This document shows positions 1-5,408 of a stretch of 12,474 bases of DNA, in pieces (the first letter of the stretch is position 1; each line of letters opens with the position of its first letter). The translations under genes were made by a program, and so were the position numbers. Under the pieces are notes generated by a model. The model was not told the DNA's origin and made no database searches. It saw nothing but the letters and a program-made list of their open reading frames with translations. Source of the DNA: JBHHYR01 sp046757585 (GTDB lineage: Bacteria > Desulfobacterota > Binatia > HRBIN30). The stretch spans positions 1-12,474 of the forward strand of contig JBHHYR010000113.1 of assembly GCA_046757585.1 (NCBI GenBank). The letters run 5' to 3'.

Positions 1-2
1 CT

Positions 3-386
3 AAGCCCCCTGGCAGCGAGGGGTTCGATTTGTGGATGCTCTCGGGACAGGGCTCGATCGGCATCGTCGCCGTGAACTTCTGGATTGCGGAGCCCGGCGC
101 GCCCGAGCCCTCCGACGCAACCGGCCAGGCATCCTCAGTCGTGTTTACGTTTGTGCCATCGGATTGGGACCTGGATGCCGGCACGTACTCAGTCCGGCGC
201 TTCAATCAGACGTCGCTTGCGTGGGACATGTTTGGCACCCTGGCGGCAGGATCCAAGCCATACTCGACACCACCCATCAGCATCCCTGCTGTGGTCGACC
301 CGAACGCCTGGGCGCCCGCGAGCCCGATCGAGGATCTCACCGACAACCCGGATGCGGTGGTCGTCCTGCGCATTGACCGGCAGTAG
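3..386 (+). CDS. C-terminal part of an unrecognised protein (cut by window edge)
   Basis: The reading frame is open from the first full codon and ends at TAG 384-386, leaving 127 visible residues; the true start lies outside the window. I do not recognise the family. The visible part is rich in Ala, Pro, Asp and aromatic residues, has no Cys, no membrane segment and little charge clustering. It contains short hydrophobic runs (GIVAVNFWI near the left edge, DAVVVLRIDRQ at the end) separated by Pro/Ser/Gly-rich stretches. This pattern suits a beta-rich exported or surface protein, but no signal peptide can be seen because the N-terminus is missing. The 284 bp that follow are non-coding, so the gene probably ends its transcription unit here. 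Confidence is for being coding, not for function. Confidence 0.6.
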   Translation, partial: KPPGSEGFDLWMLSGQGSIGIVAVNFWIAEPGAPEPSDATGQASSVVFTFVPSDWDLDAGTYSVRRFNQTSLAWDMFGTLAAGSKPYSTPPISIPAVVDPNAWAPASPIEDLTDNPDAVVVLRIDRQ

Positions 387-510
387 GTGGCGTAAAGTCA
401 TTAGACGCTTGTTTGACCGTTTCCAACGTCATGTCGAGAGATCAACGGCATCACTCTGCGAGTTCGAGGCTTTGTTGGAACGTGCGCTGCATTTCGCGTT
501 GGTGGTTATT

Positions 511-528
511 GTGACGGGTCAGCGTCAC
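511..528. promoter_or_regulatory. Inverted repeat GTGACG-N6-CGTCAC, possible operator
   Basis: Perfect 6-bp arms GTGACG (511-516) and CGTCAC (523-528) flank six bases. The dyad sits 16 bp upstream of the candidate -35 element at 545, where an activator or repressor could bind. It lacks a T-run, so it is not a typical intrinsic terminator. A regulatory role is inference from position and symmetry. Confidence 0.3.
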
Positions 529-544
529 GACATCGCATGCCCGC

Positions 545-573
545 TTGTCACGCTTCCTCGCGGTTGGTATCCC
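545..573 (+). promoter_or_regulatory. Candidate sigma-70 promoter for the zinc dehydrogenase
   Basis: TTGTCA (545-550, five of six consensus matches) is followed by 17 bp and TATCCC (568-573, weak, three of six). A TG at 565-566 gives the extended -10 form TGn. Transcription would start near 580 and leave a leader of about 90 nt before the ATG at 671. The weak -10 hexamer keeps confidence low. Confidence 0.25.
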
Positions 574-670
574 GTCATTGAAACAGTGAACTCCAGGCCC
601 GTCAGACGCCTCTCCCAAGTCCCGGTCCATGGGCGCGAGCTTCCGGGCAGGCGATAAGGAGGAACACACG

Positions 671-1699
671 ATGCGTGCAGCCGTGATGCGCAATTCCGAA
701 CTGGTGGTCGACACCGTCCCCGATCCGGTGCCAGGTGAGGGCGAGGTACTGGTCAAGACGCTGGCGTGTGGAATCTGCGGCTCCGACCTGCACGCGCTCA
801 AGCATGCCGACAAGATGGTGGCGATCGCACGGGAAACGGGGGCGCCCTTCGCGCTCGATCTGGCACGCGACGTCGTGATGGGGCACGAGTTCTGCGCCGA
901 GGTCATCGACTATGGCCCGAACACCACGGGACAGGTTCGCAGCGGGGACCGCGTCGTGTCCATGCCGCTACTGTTCCGCGGTGGTCACATCGAAGGCGTC
1001 GGGTACTCGAACGAGGCGCCAGGCGGGTACGGTGAGCTGATGACCCTGTCGGCAGCGCTGGTCTTGCCTGTGCCGAACGGCCTGGCCACCGAGCACGCAG
1101 CGCTGACCGAACCCATGGCCGTCGGCGTACACGCAGTCGCAAAGGCGCGCCTCGAGCCGCCGGAAGTGCCGGTGGTGATCGGGTGCGGCCCGGTGGGTCT
1201 GGCGGTCATTGCAGCCCTCAAGCTCAAGGGGGTGGAGCCAATCGTCGCGGCAGATTTCTCACCGCTGCGCCGCGCTCTCGCCGAACGCATGGGTGCACAC
1301 GCCGTCGTCAACCCGGCTGAGCGCCCGGCAATGGCTGCCTGCAACGAGCTGACCCACATGCGCCCACCAGTGATCTTCGAATGCGTGGGGCTCCCCGGCA
1401 TTCTCCATCAGATTATGCGCGAGGCCCCGGTCGGGGCCCGGTTGGTCATTGCCGGGGTGTGTATGGAAGATGATGTCATCAAGCCGATGCTGGGTATCAA
1501 CAAGGAGCTGTCTGTGCAGTTCGTTCTCGGCTACGCACCGGAAGAGTTCGCGCACACACTGCAAGCGATTGCCGACGGACATATCGACGTGGCGCCGCTG
1601 GTAACCGGCCGGGTCGGTGTCGCGGGCGTCCCCGGCGCATTCGAAACGCTGGCGACGCCCGATACCCACGCCAAGATCCTCGTCGAGCCCTGGCGGTGA
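671..1699 (+). CDS. Zinc-dependent medium-chain alcohol dehydrogenase
   Basis: A 342-residue MDR-superfamily oxidoreductase, expected to interconvert an alcohol and an aldehyde or ketone with NAD(P) in the cytoplasm. The catalytic zinc ligands are visible: Cys36 in GICGSDLH, His72-Glu73 in GHEFCAEV, and Glu147 in the EP motif typical of polyol/threonine dehydrogenase-like members. The Rossmann motif GCGPVG covers residues 171-176, and Asp195 at the end of the second strand favours NAD over NADP. The four-cysteine structural zinc loop seen in many classical ADHs is absent. The start is ATG 671 because AAGGAGGA lies 7 bp upstream; the in-frame ATG at 629 lies upstream of that site. The substrate is unknown. 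The gene precedes orn by 103 bp, and a weak terminator-like hairpin lies between them. Confidence 0.92.
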   Translation: MRAAVMRNSELVVDTVPDPVPGEGEVLVKTLACGICGSDLHALKHADKMVAIARETGAPFALDLARDVVMGHEFCAEVIDYGPNTTGQVRSGDRVVSMPLLFRGGHIEGVGYSNEAPGGYGELMTLSAALVLPVPNGLATEHAALTEPMAVGVHAVAKARLEPPEVPVVIGCGPVGLAVIAALKLKGVEPIVAADFSPLRRALAERMGAHAVVNPAERPAMAACNELTHMRPPVIFECVGLPGILHQIMREAPVGARLVIAGVCMEDDVIKPMLGINKELSVQFVLGYAPEEFAHTLQAIADGHIDVAPLVTGRVGVAGVPGAFETLATPDTHAKILVEPWR

Positions 1700-1745
1700 C
1701 GCCGGGATCCGTGACGGGGACGCGGGCTGGAGACGGCGGCCGCGC

Positions 1746-1775
1746 GGCGCTGCCCATGGGCGCCTTCGGCGTTTT
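1746..1775 (+). terminator. Weak terminator-like hairpin with T-run
   Basis: CGCC (1761-1764), a TTC loop and GGCG (1768-1771) are directly followed by TTTT (1772-1775). The left arm also overlaps competing pairings: GGCGC 1746-1750 with GCGCC 1760-1764, and the 10-bp palindrome GCCCATGGGC at 1752-1761. It could end the dehydrogenase transcript 50-75 bp after its stop, but the stem is short and the T-run is only four. Confidence 0.3.
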
Positions 1776-1802
1776 CCTTGCCTGCGTGGTAAGGGGATGC
1801 GC

Positions 1803-2375
1803 ATGAGCGAGCGAAGCGACGCGCATCTGTTGTGGATGGATATGGAGATGACTGGCCTCGATCCCGACCGCGACACCATCCTGGAAATCGCCAGCCTCAT
1901 CACCGATAACGACCTCGCCGTCGTCGCCGAAGGGCCGGCGCTCGCGATCCATCAGCCCTCCCAGGTCCTCGAGGCGATGGACCAATGGAATCGGGAACAT
2001 CATGCGCAGTCCGGGCTGACGGCCCGGGTGCTGGCATCGACGATCTCCATGGCCGCGGCGGAAGCGCAGACGCTCGCCTGGGTGAAGCGCTACTGTGCCG
2101 AGCGCACCTCACCGCTGTGCGGCAACTCGATTTACCAGGACCGCCGCTTTCTCGTCCGGTACATGCCGCGGCTGGAAGCGTATCTGCACTACCGCAACAT
2201 CGACGTGAGCACAGTCAAGGAGCTGGTGCGCCGCTGGTGGCCGAACGGCCCGCGGCCGCCTGAGAAGAAGCACGCGCACCTGGCCCTCGATGACATCCGT
2301 GAGTCCATCGAGGAGCTGCGCTTTTACCGGGAACACTTCTTTCGCGTGAAGAGGGAGTGGCACGCGCCGGCCTGA
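1803..2375 (+). CDS. orn: Oligoribonuclease (DEDDh 3'-5' exonuclease)
   Basis: A 190-residue Orn, close to the usual length of about 180. Orn degrades very short RNAs (mainly dinucleotides, including pGpG from cyclic-di-GMP breakdown) to mononucleotides in the cytoplasm. All DEDDh residues are visible: Asp13 and Glu15 in WMDMEMTGLD, Asp113 in GNSIYQDRRFL, His159 and Asp164 in HLALDDI. Trp62 in the MDQWN motif and the RWWPNGP segment are also characteristic. The ATG at 1803 has AAGGGG six bases upstream; another ATG at 1797 gives two extra residues but overlaps that site. The frame runs further upstream into the dehydrogenase, but without family similarity. The stop lies 9 bp from the stop of the convergent CoA-transferase gene. 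Confidence 0.97.
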   Translation: MSERSDAHLLWMDMEMTGLDPDRDTILEIASLITDNDLAVVAEGPALAIHQPSQVLEAMDQWNREHHAQSGLTARVLASTISMAAAEAQTLAWVKRYCAERTSPLCGNSIYQDRRFLVRYMPRLEAYLHYRNIDVSTVKELVRRWWPNGPRPPEKKHAHLALDDIRESIEELRFYREHFFRVKREWHAPA

Positions 2376-2384
2376 GCGTCCGTC

Positions 2385-4778
2385 TCAGCGGCACACGCCC
2401 TCGCCAACGAGCTGCGCGATCTCTGCCTGTGTGAGACCGAGCAGGCGCGCCAGCACCTCCTCCGTATCCGCACCGAGCAGTGGGGCGGCGCCAGCGGTGA
2501 CCAGTGTGCTGCGGCTCATCCGCACGGGGTTTCCGATATGCCGCTCCAGCCCAACTTCCGGATGCTCGACGGTCACGATCGCACCACGGGCCGCGAGGTG
2601 CGGATCGGCACGGCTCTCGTCGGGACTCAACACCGGCGTGGCCGAGACACCGGCTGCCTGAAGGGCCGCAGCCGCCTCCGCCGGGCTGCGCAGCCGAGTC
2701 CAGTCCGCCACGCGCGCATCGATCTCCGCGCGGGCCGCCCGCCGCCCCTCGAGCCCGCCCAGCTGCGGCTCCGGCGGCCAGCCGAGGCAGCGGACGAAGC
2801 GTTCCCATGCTGCGTCGCCGATCACCGCAAGGGCACACCAGCGGTCCTCACCGGCGCAGGGATACACACCGTGGGGGACGGCGTAGTCGACCGCATTGCC
2901 CTGCTGCACGGGTGCATGACCGGTGCACGGGCCCATGAGGTAGAACTCGCCGAGCAGGTACGCCGCCGTTTCCGTCTGCGCCATCTCGATCAGCTGGCCT
3001 TCGCCCGTGCGGCGTCGGTGTTCGAGCGCGGCCAGCACCGCCACACTGCCCAGCTTGCTGGCAATGTGGTCGGGATGGTTGAGCGAGGTCCCGGCTGGAT
3101 ACGGTGCCGCGGGGTGATTCCAGAGCCAGTTGGCCCCGGCGAACGCGGAGTTGAGGGGGCCGAAGGACGGTGCCTCGCCGAGAGGACCCCCGCGGCCGAA
3201 CCCTTGGGATGCGACGTAGATCACGTCGGGGCGGACGCGCCGGACGTCGTCGTAGTCGAGCCCCCACTTGCGCACGACCCCGCCACGGTTGTTCTCGACC
3301 ACCACGTCGGCGGTCGCGCACAGTCGCAACCCCAGCTCCCGGCCGCGCGGTGTACCGAGATCAAGGCAAACGCTCTTCTGCCCGCGCGATTCGTCATTGA
3401 AGGTCCACGCACGGTTTGGTGCGTCAGGCTCGATCGTGGCACCGCGCAGAAAATCCAGGTTCGCGCGTGATTCGATCTTGATCACCTCGGCGCCCAGCTC
3501 GCCGAGGACCCAGCAAAGTTCGGGGCCCACGGCGCCGACGCCGAGGTCGATCACCCGGGTGCCAGCCAGCGGCGGTCCCTGCACCCCAGCGGCCATCTGT
3601 CCGGGCCGCGCAGCTGCACCGTCATCCGCGAGGTCGAACCCCTTCCGGTCGTCCTCGCCGGGCGCAGGGGCTGGGCGCCGCAGGACGATGGGGGTCACGG
3701 AAAAATTGAACGGGGCCGGCGCAAATGGGGCCTCCCCAACGTGTGGAAACCCGGTGCGCCGAAAGTACCCGCGCACCTGCGTCTGCTCTTCCGAAACAAA
3801 CTCCACCGGCGTATTGACCGGCGCCAGCGGGAGACCCAAGCAACGGGCGTCGGCGAACACCTCCGCACGCCGCCGGTTCCGCAAGGCGTCCACGGCGAGC
3901 AAGCGCACCACGTCCACGTTAAGGAGCCGGTAAATCGGACTCTCCCATTCTGCACCCGAAAGCGCTTCTGGTCTCCCGACGAGCGCAACGAACGCCTTCC
4001 ACTGCCGCAGGGTACCGGGCAAGACACGGACGTACCCATCCGCAGTCGGCAGGACAAGGTACGCTCCATCGGCGTTGCGTGGGGGTGATGCGGGTATGAG
4101 CGGATAGAGCCGCGTGTAGTCAGCGAGCGGGATCGACCACGGGTTCAGGCCATGCAGCGCTGCCTCCTGAACGGACACTTCAACGGTCTGCCCGTCGCCG
4201 TACCGGCTGCGATCGAGCACCGCGGCCAGCGCTCCGGCAACTGCAAACACCGACGCACAGTCATGCGCCACATAGCCGGGCAGCCAGCACGGAGGCAGAT
4301 CAGGAAAGCCTGACGCATGCAAGGCGCCCGATGCCGCAAACGCCGCCAGCGGCTCGGCCCGCCAGCTCGCGTGCGGACCGGAGAGGCCGAAATCCGCCAC
4401 CGCCACGTGCACGAGATGCGGATGCCGCGCGCGGATCACCTCCGGCTCAAGGCCATAGCGGCGCTGCCCAACGGCGCCCAGGTTTTCAAGCAGCAGATCG
4501 GCCCGCGCACACAGCTCGTCGAAACGGTGGCGGCCCGCCGGGTCGTGCAGGTCAATCACGGCACCCCGCTTGTTGGCGTTGCGATAGAGAAACGGCAGGG
4601 AGCGATCCGGGGCCGCCACGTTGCCGGCAAACGGCGGCTGCAGCCGGCCCGGATCGCCGGCCGGCGGCTCGACTTTGATGACATCGGCACCGAGGTCTGC
4701 AAGCAAACGGCCAGCGAGCGCGCCGCGGAGGTCCATCAGGTCGACGACCCGGAGATGTGCCAGCGGCGGTGCAGGCAT
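2385..4778 (-). CDS. Tandem-domain class III (CaiB/BaiF) CoA-transferase
   Basis: A 797-residue protein made of two complete class III CoA-transferase domains; single-domain members have about 400 residues. Such enzymes move CoA between a CoA thioester and a free carboxylic acid through an aspartyl-CoA intermediate. Domain 1 (about residues 5-370) opens with HLRVVDL and LADLGADVIKVEPP and has the predicted catalytic Asp173 in AHDCASV. Domain 2 (about 402-795) opens with TRVIDL and LGELGAEVIKIE and has predicted Asp570 in NHPDHIASK. A Pro/Asp/Ala-rich linker joins them. Both halves also carry the G-(D/E)-GQ-x-(V/I)-E strand motif. The start at 4778 is chosen because the domain begins right after it; an in-frame ATG at 4838 would add 20 unlike residues. 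The substrate is unknown. The gene is divergent from the DUF35/thiolase pair, suggesting a shared pathway. Confidence 0.93.
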   Translation of the reverse strand: MPAPPLAHLRVVDLMDLRGALAGRLLADLGADVIKVEPPAGDPGRLQPPFAGNVAAPDRSLPFLYRNANKRGAVIDLHDPAGRHRFDELCARADLLLENLGAVGQRRYGLEPEVIRARHPHLVHVAVADFGLSGPHASWRAEPLAAFAASGALHASGFPDLPPCWLPGYVAHDCASVFAVAGALAAVLDRSRYGDGQTVEVSVQEAALHGLNPWSIPLADYTRLYPLIPASPPRNADGAYLVLPTADGYVRVLPGTLRQWKAFVALVGRPEALSGAEWESPIYRLLNVDVVRLLAVDALRNRRRAEVFADARCLGLPLAPVNTPVEFVSEEQTQVRGYFRRTGFPHVGEAPFAPAPFNFSVTPIVLRRPAPAPGEDDRKGFDLADDGAAARPGQMAAGVQGPPLAGTRVIDLGVGAVGPELCWVLGELGAEVIKIESRANLDFLRGATIEPDAPNRAWTFNDESRGQKSVCLDLGTPRGRELGLRLCATADVVVENNRGGVVRKWGLDYDDVRRVRPDVIYVASQGFGRGGPLGEAPSFGPLNSAFAGANWLWNHPAAPYPAGTSLNHPDHIASKLGSVAVLAALEHRRRTGEGQLIEMAQTETAAYLLGEFYLMGPCTGHAPVQQGNAVDYAVPHGVYPCAGEDRWCALAVIGDAAWERFVRCLGWPPEPQLGGLEGRRAARAEIDARVADWTRLRSPAEAAAALQAAGVSATPVLSPDESRADPHLAARGAIVTVEHPEVGLERHIGNPVRMSRSTLVTAGAAPLLGADTEEVLARLLGLTQAEIAQLVGEGVCR

Positions 4779-4784
4779 GCCCGA

Positions 4785-4814
4785 AGTGTACTCCCGGAAG
4801 CACGCAGGGGACAA
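4785..4814 (-). promoter_or_regulatory. Candidate promoter for the CoA-transferase gene
   Basis: On the minus strand TTGTCC (4814-4809) is followed by 18 bp and TACACT (4790-4785), each matching the sigma-70 consensus at four of six positions. Transcription would start about at the ATG (4778), implying little or no leader. A GGGAG lies 12 bases before the ATG, inside the spacer, and would serve only if transcription starts further upstream. Low confidence. Confidence 0.2.
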
Positions 4815-4836
4815 GCGGCCACCCCTCGTGGCACAC

Positions 4837-4859
4837 ACGCGACGGACAGAACGCGACGG
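4837..4859. repeat. Direct repeat ACGCGACGG x2, 14-bp period
   Basis: ACGCGACGG occurs at 4837-4845 and again, identically, at 4851-4859, with five bases (ACAGA) between. The second copy ends 13 bp before the candidate -35 element at 4873. Placement in a divergent promoter region suggests tandem binding sites for a regulator. No regulator gene lies in the window, so the binder is unknown. Confidence 0.35.
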
Positions 4860-4872
4860 CCTACGGCAGGTG

Positions 4873-4901
4873 CTGACAAGGCACCCCGTCCGTTGTACAG
4901 T
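4873..4901 (+). promoter_or_regulatory. Candidate promoter for the DUF35/thiolase-like pair
   Basis: CTGACA (4873-4878, five of six matches to the -35 consensus) is followed by exactly 17 bp and TACAGT (4896-4901, four of six). The predicted transcription start falls about 4908, one or two bases before the ATG at 4910. The ATG has no Shine-Dalgarno sequence upstream, which fits a leaderless mRNA. Confidence 0.35.
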
Positions 4902-4909
4902 CCGGCGGC

Positions 4910-5326
4910 ATGAGCACGTTCATTCGACCCATTCCAGCTTTGGAACCGCGGACGGCAGCGTTCTGGCGTGCCTGCCGGGCCGGACGCCTGGAGTTCACGC
5001 ACTGCATTCCGTGCCACCATTTCATCCACCCGTCGCGACCGATCTGTCCCAAGTGCCGCGGCCGCAACCTCAACGTGGCCACCGTCAGCGGCCGGGCCCG
5101 CTTGCACAGCTTCACGGTGAATCATCAGCGCTGGTACCCCACGCAGGAGGTCCCCTACGTGATCGGCTTGGTGGAGCTGGTCGAACAAGACACCCTGCGC
5201 CTCATGACGAACATCATCCACTGCCCGATTGAACGGGTGGCAATCGGCATGCCGCTGCGTGTCGTGTTCGAGAACGTCAGTGACGAGGTGGCGCTGCCGA
5301 TGTTCGAGCCGGAAGAGCCGCAATAA
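4910..5326 (+). CDS. DUF35 zinc-ribbon/OB-fold protein, partner of thiolase-like enzyme
   Basis: A 138-residue protein of the DUF35 (rubredoxin-like zinc ribbon plus OB-fold) family. The N-terminal helix (about residues 10-28, LEPRTAAFWRACRAGRLEF) leads into an intact zinc ribbon with Cys32, Cys35, Cys46 and Cys49. The OB-fold follows from about residue 55 (VATVSGRARLHSFTV, PYVIGLVEL, IGMPLRVVFE). Family members such as ChsH2-DUF35, BbsA and archaeal HMG-CoA-pathway proteins bind thiolase-fold partners and help hold or channel acyl-CoA substrates. The thiolase-like gene follows 82 bp downstream on the same strand, so a complex is the likely role. The ATG at 4910 lacks a ribosome binding site; it is kept because the family helix begins right after it. 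Confidence 0.92.
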   Translation: MSTFIRPIPALEPRTAAFWRACRAGRLEFTHCIPCHHFIHPSRPICPKCRGRNLNVATVSGRARLHSFTVNHQRWYPTQEVPYVIGLVELVEQDTLRLMTNIIHCPIERVAIGMPLRVVFENVSDEVALPMFEPEEPQ

Positions 5327-5360
5327 TGGCGGCCTGTGCCTTCACAAGAGCGCCTGCCCC

Positions 5361-5375
5361 TGGCGCGGCGCGCCA
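5361..5375. repeat. 15-bp palindrome between the DUF35 and thiolase-like genes
   Basis: TGGCGCG (5361-5367) and CGCGCCA (5369-5375) form perfect 7-bp arms around one G. As RNA it can form a TGGCG/CGCCA stem with a five-base loop. It lies in the 82-bp gap, 33 bp before the next start codon, and has no T-run. It could be a protein-binding site or a hairpin that sets the ratio of the two proteins; it may also be chance in GC-rich DNA. Confidence 0.35.
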
Positions 5376-5408
5376 CTGTTCACCTGCGGCGTTCAGGGAG
5401 CCGGTGCG

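Larger units (their letters stand above)
387..670. other. Non-coding leader region upstream of the zinc dehydrogenase
   Basis: These 284 bp are visibly poorer in G/C than the flanking genes and carry no convincing gene. They hold a 6-bp dyad (511-528), a possible promoter (545-573) and the ribosome binding site AAGGAGGA (656-663). A plus-strand frame stays open to TAA 655-657 but lacks the G/C-ending codons of its neighbours and any good ribosome binding site. I see no clear terminator for the upstream gene. Confidence 0.5.
4779..4909. promoter_or_regulatory. Divergent intergenic control region
   Basis: This 131-bp stretch separates the head-to-head CoA-transferase and DUF35 genes and must hold the promoters of both if they start here. 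It contains two 9-bp direct repeats, a 5-bp hairpin GCCAC-CCCTC-GTGGC (4818-4832), and one candidate promoter facing each way. Joint control of the two units is inference from this arrangement. Confidence 0.5.

Noticed and set aside
85..657. Plus-strand frame of 190 codons overlapping the first gene and running through the leader
   Set aside because: Its left half overlaps the better coding frame ending at 386 and is Arg/Pro/Ser-rich as shadow frames are. The right half lacks the G/C-ending codons of the neighbours and has no ribosome binding site.
629..670. Upstream ATG that would lengthen the zinc dehydrogenase by 14 residues
   Set aside because: The strong AAGGAGGA at 656-663 lies inside that extension and fits ATG 671. 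The added residues have no counterpart in the family.
2538..3470. 310-codon plus-strand frame inside the CoA-transferase gene
   Set aside because: It is antisense to an unmistakable enzyme gene. Long antisense frames are expected in DNA with G/C-ending codons, and no family motif is seen.
4779..4838. Twenty-residue N-terminal extension of the CoA-transferase
   Set aside because: The extension does not resemble the family, whose first strand (HLRVVDL) begins just after the ATG at 4778.
5229..5408. Sixty-residue N-terminal extension of the thiolase-like protein
   Set aside because: It overlaps the DUF35 gene, is Cys/Arg-rich and unlike thiolases. The ATG at 5409 has AGGGAG at good spacing.
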